Assembly (NCBI GenBank): GCA_031421635.1
Contig: JANOPA010000059.1
Location: 1-64,000 of the forward strand
Length of the DNA: 64,000 nucleotides
Direction of reading: 5' to 3'
Source of the DNA: JAPOKJ01 sp031421635
GTDB lineage: Bacteria; Pseudomonadota; Gammaproteobacteria; Burkholderiales; Burkholderiaceae_E
Shown one piece after another: positions 1 through 7,869 of this stretch. The notes below the pieces were generated by a model. That model saw nothing but the letters and a program-made list of their open reading frames with translations. It searched no databases and had not been told where the DNA came from. The position numbers were made by a program, and so were the translations under genes. Position 1 is the first letter of the stretch; each line of letters begins with the position of its first letter.

Positions 1-365
1 GCCTCAATGATGCAGATGGTGTCACCTTCTTTAACCTGGCTGCCTACTTCGACGAACGGGGGCGACCCAGGCTGCGCCGATCGATAGAAGGTTCCGACCA
101 TGGGCGACGTCACAGGATGGCCCGTGTCGACGACAGGGGCAACTACGTCAACGCTTGCGGTGGGCATGGGGGTGTGGGTATGCGAGGGCATCGGCATCGT
201 GCCTTGCGGAGGCATCGATTGATAAAAGTGTTGAGTTGGTCCAGGATTTGCACCTGCCTGCCCTTTGACAATTCTGACCTTACCTTCGGGCTCGGTGATC
301 TCGAGTTCGGCAATACCTGATTCAGAAACTAGATCAATGAGGGTTTTGAGTTTGCGTAAGTCCAT
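1..365 (-). CDS. accB: Biotin carboxyl carrier protein of acetyl-CoA carboxylase (N-terminal part)
   Basis: BCCP carries CO2 on biotin between biotin carboxylase (AccC) and carboxyltransferase (AccAD) in the first committed step of fatty-acid synthesis, in the cytoplasm. It reads leftwards from ATG at 365, with a cggag ribosome-binding site just upstream; 121 codons lie in the window and the rest is beyond the left edge. The N-terminus MDLRKLKTLIDLVSESGIAE is the typical AccB start. A Pro/Met/His-rich linker (about residues 45-70) and the beginning of the biotinyl domain (SPMVGTFYRSAQPGSPPF) follow. The visible part stops at CIIEA, just before the expected biotinylated MK motif, so the biotin lysine itself is not seen. 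accC is expected next, outside the window. In many Burkholderiales aroQ lies between the tlpA-like gene and accB; here only 168 bases without a recognisable gene separate them. Confidence 0.95.
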   Translation of the reverse strand, partial: MDLRKLKTLIDLVSESGIAELEITEPEGKVRIVKGQAGANPGPTQHFYQSMPPQGTMPMPSHTHTPMPTASVDVVAPVVDTGHPVTSPMVGTFYRSAQPGSPPFVEVGSQVKEGDTICIIE

Positions 366-533
366 GTACGGCTCCGAGAGGCAATAAGCGTTGATTCGTC
401 GTCTAAATCGTCGATCTTCGCCGAATTTGTTCTTATTTCTACGGTTTGATCGAGGTATTCTTGCGGCGGGCTCTTTGCAGCAAGGGCAAAGTTTACCTTC
501 TTTTTCGGTTTTTGGTTGAAATCTGATTCGTTG

Positions 534-1205
534 CTATTTGTTCGATGCCGCTTTCCGAACCGCAATATCGAGCTTTTTACCCTCAAAACGGCCCAAGATG
601 CGCTCCAGGATAATTCCTTGATCGCTAATGATTAGACTGAATGGGAGTCCACCCGCTGGGTTTCCAAGTAGTCGAATAATCTCTAAACCCTGTGCATTAG
701 CTGCTAAAAGATCATAACTTACCGGCAATTTCTGATAAAACTTTTGAATGTTTGTAATGGAGTCGATTCCAATTCCGATCGTGGCCACTCTGGCACCAAA
801 ATCTCTTTGCCAAGAATCAGCAAGTTGCGAGAGTTCGGGCATTTCTTCGATGCAGGGAGGGCACCAGGTTGCCCAAAAATTAAGCATTAGAGTTTTGCCA
901 CGTAAGGAGCTCAGAGCCATTGGCGACGCTTCACCCGAACGTCTGGGGCCCGCTGCAATGGGGAGGCTCTGACTGAAGAAGGTGCTCACCGCCTCATCCT
1001 GTGCTTCTCGGGGCTGCCGTTTCCAGACCGAAACTCCCACTCCGGCCACCAAGGCGAGTGCGCTCGCACCCAACCAAAGCCGTCTCGGGCCGTGATGCGG
1101 CGCTGCTTGAGTGCTCTGAATGGTCGGCTTGTCCTTAGCTTCATTCACCTTAATCGGCGGGCTGAGTTCGGGCTTACGCGAATCTCGGGGCTGTAGATTT
1201 TTCAT
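534..1205 (-). CDS. TlpA/ResA-like membrane-anchored thioredoxin-fold protein
   Basis: Predicted periplasmic thiol-disulfide oxidoreductase of 223 residues. Residues 1-40 are a charged, Pro-rich cytoplasmic tail, about 41-61 form one membrane anchor, and the thioredoxin fold follows. The active site WCPPC lies at residues 114-118 (Cys115, Cys118) after NFWAT, and the cis-proline is in GGLPFS near residue 188. TlpA-family proteins reduce disulfides during cytochrome c or Cu-centre maturation, or in general periplasmic redox; which of these applies cannot be told. The start ATG at 1205 overlaps the stop of the upstream gene by 4 bases (ATGA), suggesting translational coupling. The order unknown-tlpA-accB on one strand is a familiar betaproteobacterial arrangement. 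I am sure of the fold, less of the specific partner. Confidence 0.88.
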   Translation of the reverse strand: MKNLQPRDSRKPELSPPIKVNEAKDKPTIQSTQAAPHHGPRRLWLGASALALVAGVGVSVWKRQPREAQDEAVSTFFSQSLPIAAGPRRSGEASPMALSSLRGKTLMLNFWATWCPPCIEEMPELSQLADSWQRDFGARVATIGIGIDSITNIQKFYQKLPVSYDLLAANAQGLEIIRLLGNPAGGLPFSLIISDQGIILERILGRFEGKKLDIAVRKAASNK

Positions 1206-1831
1206 GAACTCAAGTTTTTTGAAATCGGATGGGTAAGGCGCATTCGGGCCAGTAAAGCCTGGCGGTTCCCGCGTGCCGCAATGCTTTCCTCGCCCAGTCG
1301 GATTTTGACTTTAAGCGCGCCGCGCAGATCGTCAGTGTTATAGAGCGAAATCAGGACGGGCACCTTCTCCCCATCTTTGTTGTAAAGCAGGGCGAGTGCT
1401 TCGGTGTCTTTATCGCCGCGCCAATGTGAGGCTGTCTCAGCTTCATAGGGAATGTTCAGGTTAAGCAAGGCGTACTCCACTTCTTTGGTGTTGTCATGAA
1501 AAGCTTGTAGATGAACATAGGCATGCTCCGCGCAGATGCCCTTCCATGCGGGTCCCGTTACGTAAATTTGAAAGTCGGGCATGCGCTCCATCAACTCGAG
1601 CGCAACCTCTCGCATTTGCTGCACCCTAGCCCGGTGGCCCTCGTCGAAGAGCTCCAGGTGTTCGAATAGGGCAGCATCAAGCTCTTCATTATTGGGCAAA
1701 CTGTCCTTGGCCAAACTACTGGTTCCGCAGACCTCGAAAGCGGCCTTGCGCTTCGCGCTGCCATAATCCAGCCCGGAATCCGCGATCATTTGGGCCGCGC
1801 GGGCGGCGATCTCGAGTTTTATAGCATTCAT
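1202..1831 (-). CDS. Conserved betaproteobacterial protein of unknown function
   Basis: About 209 residues, soluble, without signal peptide or membrane segment. I do not recognise a characterised domain. Homologues at this position next to mpl are sometimes labelled as muramate ligases, which I think is carry-over from the neighbour, because no ATP-grasp or Mur P-loop is present. I chose ATG at 1831 (MNAIKLEIAARAAQMIAD). A longer reading from ATG at 1855 would make its start codon overlap the start codon of the divergent mpl gene within the palindrome ATGCAT. The stop is coupled (ATGA) to the downstream tlpA-like gene. Conserved-looking features are the N-terminal helix with ARAAQMIADSGLDYGSAKRKA and a central PAWKGICAEHAYVHLQAF stretch. 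Confidence 0.8.
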   Translation of the reverse strand: MNAIKLEIAARAAQMIADSGLDYGSAKRKAAFEVCGTSSLAKDSLPNNEELDAALFEHLELFDEGHRARVQQMREVALELMERMPDFQIYVTGPAWKGICAEHAYVHLQAFHDNTKEVEYALLNLNIPYEAETASHWRGDKDTEALALLYNKDGEKVPVLISLYNTDDLRGALKVKIRLGEESIAARGNRQALLARMRLTHPISKNLSS

Positions 1832-1853
1832 AAAGTAGAGCGATTGTAGTCTC

Positions 1854-3221
1854 ATGCATATTCATATTCTCGGTATTTGCGGCACGTTCATGGGTGGCAT
1901 CGCGGCCATCGCCACGGAAGCGGGCCACCGCGTCACAGGCTGTGATGCCAATGTCTACCCTCCCATGAGTACCCAATTACAAGCTTTGGAGATTGACCTC
2001 ATCGAAGGGTTTTCCCCAGAGCAGATCAAGCTCAAGCCTGATTTGTGGGTGATTGGCAATGTGGTCTCGCGCGGCAATCCATTGATGGAGGCCATTCTCA
2101 ACGCCCGACAGCCTTATGTTTCCGGGCCACAGTGGTTGGCTGAAAATGTTCTTTATAAAAAATGGGTCTTGGCGGTGGCGGGCACCCATGGCAAAACCAC
2201 AACGTCATCGCTTCTGGCTTGGATCTTGGAATATGCCGGCCTGAAACCCGGATTCCTGATCGGTGGTGTACCAGGTAACTTTGAAGGTTCGGCCCGGCTG
2301 GGCGGCAGCGACTTTTTTGTCATCGAGGCGGATGAATACGATACGGCCTTCTTTGACAAACGTTCGAAGTTTGTTCACTACCGCCCGTCAACGGCCGTCC
2401 TGAATAATCTTGAGTTTGATCATGCCGATATCTTTAAGGATCTCGAGGCGATTGAAACTCAGTTCCATCATCTAGTGAGGACTGTACCGGGTCAAGGGCG
2501 CCTGCTGGTGAATGCCAAGGAGGCATCGCTCGAGCGTGTCTTGGCGCGGGGATGCTGGAGTGAGCTTGAACGTTTCGACAGCCTCGGTGCTTGGCATTTG
2601 AGTGATCTTAATGAAAGTGCTGATTCCAGCGAATTCAGGGTGCATTTTGCTGAACAAGACTTTGGCTTGTGCAATTTGCAGCTTGCCGGTGAGCACAATC
2701 GCAGTAATGCCTTGTCTGCTATCGCTGCGGCGCGCCATGTCGGCATTGCACCCGCCGTCGCGATTGCCGCCCTGGCTGGGTTTAAGGGAATTAAGCGCCG
2801 CCTGGAATTACGCGGCGCAGTTCGCGGAGTCCAGGTGATTGATGATTTTGCACATCATCCCACGGCGGTGGCGACCACCATTGCGGGATTGAAAACCCGG
2901 CTAGTGGCCGGTGCCGAGCCGCACCGAATTTTGGCGGTGCTGGAACCACGCTCAAACACTATGAAACTTGGTGTCGTTAAAGCGCAGCTCCCGCAGAGCT
3001 TGCAAGAGGCCGATCATGTGTTTGGTTTTGGCGGCGGGTTGGGTTGGGATCTTGGCGAGTGTTTGGCACCACTTGGCGAACGCGCTGAAGTCCATGACCA
3101 AATGGAGTTCTTGGTGGCTGCGATTGCAAAGTTTGCTCGTAGTGGTGATCGGATTTTGGTAATGAGTAATGGTGGCTTCGGTGGCATTCACACAAAAATT
3201 CTCAAGGCTCTAGAGCTTTAG
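1854..3221 (+). CDS. mpl: UDP-N-acetylmuramate:L-alanyl-gamma-D-glutamyl-meso-diaminopimelate ligase
   Basis: Mpl joins recycled murein tripeptide to UDP-MurNAc with ATP, in the cytoplasmic peptidoglycan recycling pathway. It is 455 residues, the normal length. Domain order is Mur ligase N-terminal Rossmann domain (MHIHILGICGTFMGGIA), central ATP-binding domain with P-loop GTHGKTTT at 110-117, and C-terminal domain. Typical Mur features follow: an EADEYDTAFFDKRSKF stretch, the NNLEFDHADIF segment and a LAGEHNRSNALSAIAAA motif. The start ATG at 1854 directly abuts the divergent unknown gene, so both promoters must lie inside or very near the coding ends. The neighbour yqiA follows 54 bases downstream on the same strand. 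Confidence 0.95.
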   Translation: MHIHILGICGTFMGGIAAIATEAGHRVTGCDANVYPPMSTQLQALEIDLIEGFSPEQIKLKPDLWVIGNVVSRGNPLMEAILNARQPYVSGPQWLAENVLYKKWVLAVAGTHGKTTTSSLLAWILEYAGLKPGFLIGGVPGNFEGSARLGGSDFFVIEADEYDTAFFDKRSKFVHYRPSTAVLNNLEFDHADIFKDLEAIETQFHHLVRTVPGQGRLLVNAKEASLERVLARGCWSELERFDSLGAWHLSDLNESADSSEFRVHFAEQDFGLCNLQLAGEHNRSNALSAIAAARHVGIAPAVAIAALAGFKGIKRRLELRGAVRGVQVIDDFAHHPTAVATTIAGLKTRLVAGAEPHRILAVLEPRSNTMKLGVVKAQLPQSLQEADHVFGFGGGLGWDLGECLAPLGERAEVHDQMEFLVAAIAKFARSGDRILVMSNGGFGGIHTKILKALEL

Positions 3222-3275
3222 TCGAAGTAGATAATCGAGCCGCCGAACATTTATGCGAAATTTTACGATGTGGAT

Positions 3276-3917
3276 ATGAAGATTATTTATCTACATGGCT
3301 TTCGGTCCTCGCCGAACTCTGCCAAGGCTCAAATGCTCAAGGCCCGTTTTGAGGAGAAAGTGCGGACAGGGACTTCGAGCAGCGTGAGTCCCTCTGAGAA
3401 AAAAAATTCTCACGAACCGTCGAATGTTTTGGAGTTTTATACTCCACAACTTCCGCCGTCTCCAAAGCAAACGATTAGTTTCATAGTGGACCAATACGCT
3501 CCCGGTCCTCAGGACTGCCTGATCGGTAGCTCCTTGGGTGGCTACTACGCTGCCTATCTTTCAGAAGCGTTTGGGTGTCGCTGCATTCTATTAAATCCCG
3601 CCGTGGATCCGCGTCGCGATCTTGCGTCCTATGTCGGTGAACACAAAATGTTCCATAGCGACGAGGCTTTTGTCTTCAAGGCTGAATACCTCTCTCAACT
3701 TTCGGAATTAAACATTTTTAAACTTACGCGACCGGAGCGATACTTCCTGATTGCAGCAAAAGGGGATGAGCTCTTGGATTGGCGCGAAATGGTCGCGCAT
3801 TACCCTTGTGGGACTCTAAAGCTTCTGCAACAAAGCGATCATGGTTTGTCGGATTTTGGCGAACATGCTGATGAGGTCGTTCAGTTTTGTATTTCAGGCC
3901 GTGGGGCAGGTGTATAG
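3276..3917 (+). CDS. yqiA: YqiA-type alpha/beta-hydrolase esterase
   Basis: Small cytoplasmic esterase of the YqiA/YcfP family, 213 residues from ATG at 3276 (a GTG two codons earlier is possible). The family start MKIIYLHGFRSSPNSAKA is clear. The nucleophile elbow GSSLGG puts the serine at residue 86, the acid is Asp164 in KGDELLD, and the histidine is His189 in QSDHGLSDF. E. coli YqiA hydrolyses short acyl esters; the physiological substrate is unknown. It is longer than E. coli YqiA (193 aa) because of a Ser/Lys-rich insertion at about residues 31-51. The DNA for the insertion consists mostly of two adjacent inverted repeats and looks acquired. It probably shares a transcript with mpl. Confidence 0.88.
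   Translation: MKIIYLHGFRSSPNSAKAQMLKARFEEKVRTGTSSSVSPSEKKNSHEPSNVLEFYTPQLPPSPKQTISFIVDQYAPGPQDCLIGSSLGGYYAAYLSEAFGCRCILLNPAVDPRRDLASYVGEHKMFHSDEAFVFKAEYLSQLSELNIFKLTRPERYFLIAAKGDELLDWREMVAHYPCGTLKLLQQSDHGLSDFGEHADEVVQFCISGRGAGV
3368..3412. repeat. Two adjacent inverted repeats inside yqiA
   Basis: The first repeat has arms agggact (3368-3374) and agtccct (3387-3393). The second has arms tgagaa (3395-3400) and ttctca (3407-3412) around six A. Both are perfect. They code for the low-complexity insertion TGTSSSVSPSEKKNSHE, which the E. coli YqiA lacks, and they keep the reading frame. They may be a small palindromic element or a transcript hairpin. Confidence 0.6.
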
Positions 3918-3973
3918 TCCGGCGAGCTAAAGCTTACTGCTACAGCACACCATTAACTTTCTGGAGGAAGTAT

Positions 3974-5206
3974 ATGTCTGTCAATTTACTTGAAATTGCG
4001 AGCGCCGCGACCGGCGGTAACTTCGCGGGAGCATTGGGTCAATTCCTCGGGGAAAGTCCAAGCGTCACTGCTACTGGCTTGTCAGCGGTGCTGCCTGCCC
4101 TAATCGGTGGTCTCGTGAATAAAGGAAGTACCACCGAAGGCGCCAATGGTCTGCTCACCATGCTGAACAATCCTCAAATCGATTCTGGCATTCTCGGATC
4201 TTTGGAAAACCTGTTTGGTAATGGATCCTCGCAAGCATCAGGCTTAGTCTCTTTGGGAACGACCTTACTCGGCTCGCTGTTTGGCGACAAGGTGGGTGGT
4301 TTAACAAGCGCAATTTCTTCGATGGCCGGACTCAAAGGCTCCTCGTCGACCAACATGCTTGGTCTGGCTGTACCCATCATTTTGGGCCTGTTGAAGTCTC
4401 ATGTAGGTCAAAATAATTTAAATCCATCCGGCTTGATGGATTTGCTTAAAAGCCAGGGTCCGCATCTTTCTAACAAAATTGATCCTCGCCTCGCGGGCGC
4501 GATGGGCTTCCCATCGGTGGCCGGGCTTTTGGGCTTAGGCGGCTCAACCATTAGCCAAGCGGCGGGTGCTGTAACGGGTGCTGGTGCGGCCGCTGCTGCT
4601 GCACTTGGAAGCAGAGCTGCATCGGTGGGTTCGACCGTTTCTTCGGGCGTGGGCTCCGGGGCTGCCGCCGCGACTGCTGTAGCGGCAAAAGGGGGCTCGT
4701 CACTGATGCGTTGGCTGCCCTGGATTGTAGGCGCGGCCATTTTGGCATGGGCGCTGAGTGGCATGCGTGGTTGTGGGCAAGCCGAGAAGGTTGTAAGTGC
4801 ACCAGCGACTCCTGCTGTGACGGCACCCGCAGCGACACCGGCGCCTGCTGCCGTTGAAGCGCCGAAACCTGCTGCTGCGGCCGTTGCAAAGCCTGTTCCT
4901 GCCAAGATCTATTTTGCTTCTGGCAAGTTTGATCCACCGGCAGATTTGGGCAAAATGCTTGACGCCCTCGTGGTGTACTCGCGCGCCGATGCGAATGCCA
5001 AGCTCTCGATCTCTGGCTTCCACGATAAAACTGGAAACGCCGAGGCCAATATCGAGCTTGCCAAAAGCCGAGCCATGGGTGTTAAAAACGCCCTAATTTC
5101 TGCCGGTGTCCCCGAAGACCGCATCATGATGCAAAAGCCGACCGAAACGACCGGCGGTGGTGATGACAAGGAAGCGCGTCGCGTGGAAGTCGCCGTAGCG
5201 CAATAA
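3974..5206 (+). CDS. DUF937 (YidB-like) membrane protein with C-terminal OmpA-like domain
   Basis: A 410-residue protein starting at ATG 3974 with a good ribosome-binding site (ggagg, 3963-3967). Residues 1-200 are DUF937/YidB-like: Gly/Leu/Ser-rich, with LSAVLPALIGGLVNKGS and LAVPIILGLLKSHVGQNNL. An Ala/Ser/Gly-rich stretch, one membrane segment (WLPWIVGAAILAWALS, about 245-262) and an Ala/Pro-rich linker follow. The C-terminal 100 residues (from AKIYFASGKF) are an OmpA-like domain, ISGFHDKTGN...LAKSRA...EARRVEV, which in this family binds peptidoglycan. The picture is an inner-membrane protein reaching the cell wall. The function of DUF937 is unknown. The gene behind it is a shorter paralogue, and the OmpA part resembles the protein at 34348. 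Confidence 0.85.
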   Translation: MSVNLLEIASAATGGNFAGALGQFLGESPSVTATGLSAVLPALIGGLVNKGSTTEGANGLLTMLNNPQIDSGILGSLENLFGNGSSQASGLVSLGTTLLGSLFGDKVGGLTSAISSMAGLKGSSSTNMLGLAVPIILGLLKSHVGQNNLNPSGLMDLLKSQGPHLSNKIDPRLAGAMGFPSVAGLLGLGGSTISQAAGAVTGAGAAAAAALGSRAASVGSTVSSGVGSGAAAATAVAAKGGSSLMRWLPWIVGAAILAWALSGMRGCGQAEKVVSAPATPAVTAPAATPAPAAVEAPKPAAAAVAKPVPAKIYFASGKFDPPADLGKMLDALVVYSRADANAKLSISGFHDKTGNAEANIELAKSRAMGVKNALISAGVPEDRIMMQKPTETTGGGDDKEARRVEVAVAQ

Positions 5207-5255
5207 AATTGCGTTGCGCGACACTAAGTACTTAGTAAGGAACTTATTGTTGATG

Positions 5256-5295
5256 CGGCGGGTTCACTATTAGTGAGCCCGCCGTTTTATTTTTG
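5256..5295 (+). terminator. Intrinsic terminator after the DUF937-OmpA gene
   Basis: A 12-bp stem (arms 5256-5267 and 5273-5284, one G-T pair) with loop tatta is followed by ttttattttt. It lies 50 bases after the stop codon and separates the two DUF937 paralogues, so the second one needs its own promoter in the 100 bases before it. A 14-base perfect palindrome actaagtacttagt (5223-5236) lies between the stop codon and the terminator. Confidence 0.85.
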
Positions 5296-5401
5296 GCGCG
5301 TATTTTTTTGCAGTCATTTTTCTGACTGAGGTGTATAGTCATTTCATTCTTGGTCGCCGACTTGTTCGCGTTTGCTTGACCACCATTCCTTAAGGAAGTG
5401 T

Positions 5402-6190
5402 ATGTCAGTAAACCTCTTGGACTTGGCCCACCAAGCCATGCGCGGTGTTGCGCCCGAGGAACTGGCTGCGTATCTTGGCGAGTCCGCAGCAACAACTATT
5501 GAAGCGTTGAATCTGGCTCTCCCTGCGGTACTAGGTGGGTTGGTGCATCAATCTCTGAGCTTGAATGCCGCCGGCGCACTCCTTGACGTAATTGATCTGC
5601 TGCAAATTGATGCCAGTTTTGCCAACAAAACCCGTGGCTTGCTCTCCGACGGGGCCATCAATTTTGCCTATCATTCGCAGGCCGGAACGAAGCTAATGGT
5701 GGGCTTGTTCCTGGAGCATGGGTTGTCGCTGACGAATACCCTCGCCTCTATCACGGGCTTAAAAGTTTCTTCGGCCAACCATTTGCTGTCGATCTCGACC
5801 GTGTTGAATCTGAGTCTACTCAAGAACCACGTAAGGGACCATAATCTTGGAGCCGCTGGCTTGGTGGAAGTCATGAAGTCGCAGCGCCGAGATCTGCTCG
5901 CGAAAATTGATCCAAACCTTGCGATTGCATTGGGTTTCCCTAGTCCCGCAGCCCTGCTGGGCGTGATGGACGCTGACCTAGAGAGTTCCGAACGAGCTCC
6001 CTACCCGACAGGTGAAGTCGCAGTGCTACCCGCGCGGGCCATTACAAAGTCCCTGCCATGGGCTTTTGGAATTCTATTTCTCCTCAGCTTGATTTTCGTT
6101 TTGCGGGCCTGCGATACGCCCGGTGCAGGCAGTGCCAGTGCGCACAGTGCGAGGGTTGCCGTTGGTGAGGTCAGTAAGCCGTCGGCCTAA
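5402..6190 (+). CDS. Second DUF937 (YidB-like) membrane protein, without OmpA domain
   Basis: A 262-residue paralogue of the preceding gene. It starts at ATG 5402 after aaggaag, in almost the same start context (ggaagtRtatgtc) as its neighbour. Shared landmarks are the N-terminus MSVNLLDLAHQA (neighbour MSVNLLEIASAA), LNLALPAVLGGLVHQSLS, LLKNHVRDHNLGAAGL and KIDPNLAIALGFPSPAALLG. It ends soon after one membrane segment (LPWAFGILFLLSLIFVLRAC, about 217-237), so it lacks the cell-wall-binding part. A tandem duplication followed by loss, or by gain in the other copy, of the OmpA domain explains the pair. Function unknown. Confidence 0.8.
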   Translation: MSVNLLDLAHQAMRGVAPEELAAYLGESAATTIEALNLALPAVLGGLVHQSLSLNAAGALLDVIDLLQIDASFANKTRGLLSDGAINFAYHSQAGTKLMVGLFLEHGLSLTNTLASITGLKVSSANHLLSISTVLNLSLLKNHVRDHNLGAAGLVEVMKSQRRDLLAKIDPNLAIALGFPSPAALLGVMDADLESSERAPYPTGEVAVLPARAITKSLPWAFGILFLLSLIFVLRACDTPGAGSASAHSARVAVGEVSKPSA

Positions 6191-6309
6191 GTGAGGTTTT
6201 TGCAAGCGGAGACTTCGATTGTGCTTTGCGAGTTGAATTGAAGTTGATGCAACCTGCACAGATTGAAATCCAAAGAGTTGTTTCCAAGCGAGTCCTTTAG
6301 AATCGTTTG

Positions 6310-7869
6310 ATGGACAAGCTCAACAACGGTGCAGACCTTCTCTGCGATACCCTTCTCGCTAACAACGTCAACATGTGCTTCGCGAATCCGGGTACTTCGG
6401 AAATGCACTTTGTGGCCGCGCTTGATCGCAAACCACAAATGCGTTGTGTACTGGGTCTTTTTGAGGGGGTTGTGACTGGTGCTGCAGACGGTTATGCGCG
6501 CATGGCCGAACGACCCGCTGCCACCCTCTTGCATACTGGGCCTGGGCTGGCCAATGGTTTGGCAAATATTCACAACGCTAAACGCGCCTCCTCACCCATG
6601 ATCAACATTGTTGGTGATCATCCTGATTATCATCTTCCCTTTGATGCGCCGCTCACCTCCGATATCGAGAGCTTGGCCAAGCCGATGTCGCATTGGGTGC
6701 ATCGCATTCCCGGTGCGGATCAGGTGGCTGCTTGCGCAGCTCAGGCGGTGGATGTTGCACGGACTGCGCCTGGTCAGATCGCGACTCTAATTCTGCCCGC
6801 CGATGCCGCCTGGAATGAAACCCATGCGGCAGTTGTGCTTGCTCCCACATCCAAGTTCACTCCACTGGATGAGCAGGCGGTGGCACGGGTTGCGCGAGCG
6901 CTCAAAGGACCGGGCAGGTCGATTATTTTACTGTCCGGTCGGGCGCTACGCGACCCAGCTTTGACCTTGGCGAGTCGTGTTGCGCAAGCGTGTCAAGCTG
7001 GGCTATTGGCCCAGCAGTCTAATGCCCGTATGGAGCGCGGGGCAGGTCGGGTGCCAATCGCGCGTGTACCTTATGCGGTCGATCAGGCCCTGAAGGTTTT
7101 TGCAGGGGTAGCAAGAGTAATTCTCGTCGGCGCAAAAGCTCCCGTGGGCTTCTTTGCCTATCCCGGGAAGCCTGGAAGTATGTTGCCGCCTGAATGCGAA
7201 GTAATCGAATTGGCGTCGTCTGGAATGGATAGTTTGGCCGCATTGGAATGCTTGGCCGATCAACTGCACCTAGCGACCACACAGGCGCCTGTTTTGCATG
7301 AACGCCTTCACCCGAGCGTACCTGCGGGCAAGCTTACTTCGGATTCCATCGCCCAAGCAATCGCTTTGCATCTGCCCGATCAAGCGATTATTTGCGATGA
7401 GGCGGTGACCTCGGGCAGAGAGTTTTTTGCCCCAAGCTTTGGTACGGCCCAACACGACTTTCTGCAAATTACCGGTGGCGCGATTGGCTTAGGCCTTCCA
7501 CTTGCCGCTGGCGCCGCTTTGGCCTGCCCCGACCGGAAGGTGTTAGCCATGCAAGCCGATGGCAGTGGCATGTACACCGTGCAAGCACTCTGGACCCATG
7601 CTCGCGAAAAATTAGACATCGTGACGGTGATCTTTGCCAATCAGCGCTACAACATTTTGCAAGGTGAACTTAAAGCCGTCGGCGCCCTAGAGCCGGGTGT
7701 GAATGCGCGTCGCATGCTCGATCTTGACGACCCCGCACTCAATTGGGTAAAGCTTGCCAATGGGTGCGGTGTTGAGGCTGTGCAAACCCGCGACAGTGCT
7801 CAATTCAGTGACCTGTTGGCGAGTGCGATGCGGCGTCGTGGGCCCTTCTTAATTGAGGCCTTGATTTAG
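6310..7869 (+). CDS. Thiamine-diphosphate-dependent enzyme, acetolactate synthase/benzoylformate decarboxylase family
   Basis: A 519-residue ThDP enzyme from ATG 6310 (a TTG immediately before is possible). The N-terminal pyrimidine-binding domain has NPGTSEMHF and the activating glutamate in FEGVVTGAADGYARM (Glu52). The middle domain is about 190-330. The C-terminal diphosphate domain has the ADGS...N motif (about 416-446, MQADGSGMYTVQALW...FANQRYN) that binds Mg-ThDP. Burkholderiales homologues are usually called 'acetolactate synthase large subunit', but there is no ilvN small subunit here, and the family also contains benzoylformate and related 2-oxoacid decarboxylases. The substrate cannot be read from the sequence. 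Its stop overlaps the stop of the convergent gene by 4 bases. Confidence 0.85.
   Translation: MDKLNNGADLLCDTLLANNVNMCFANPGTSEMHFVAALDRKPQMRCVLGLFEGVVTGAADGYARMAERPAATLLHTGPGLANGLANIHNAKRASSPMINIVGDHPDYHLPFDAPLTSDIESLAKPMSHWVHRIPGADQVAACAAQAVDVARTAPGQIATLILPADAAWNETHAAVVLAPTSKFTPLDEQAVARVARALKGPGRSIILLSGRALRDPALTLASRVAQACQAGLLAQQSNARMERGAGRVPIARVPYAVDQALKVFAGVARVILVGAKAPVGFFAYPGKPGSMLPPECEVIELASSGMDSLAALECLADQLHLATTQAPVLHERLHPSVPAGKLTSDSIAQAIALHLPDQAIICDEAVTSGREFFAPSFGTAQHDFLQITGGAIGLGLPLAAGAALACPDRKVLAMQADGSGMYTVQALWTHAREKLDIVTVIFANQRYNILQGELKAVGALEPGVNARRMLDLDDPALNWVKLANGCGVEAVQTRDSAQFSDLLASAMRRRGPFLIEALI

Noticed and set aside
329..586. 85-codon frame between accB and the tlpA-like gene, minus strand
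   Set aside because: It overlaps the start of accB and the end of tlpA, has no family features, and accB is certain.
4408..4937. Two long antisense frames in the Ala/Gly-rich part of the DUF937-OmpA gene
   Set aside because: Low-complexity Ala/Pro/Gln translation, explained by the repetitive GC-rich coding strand.
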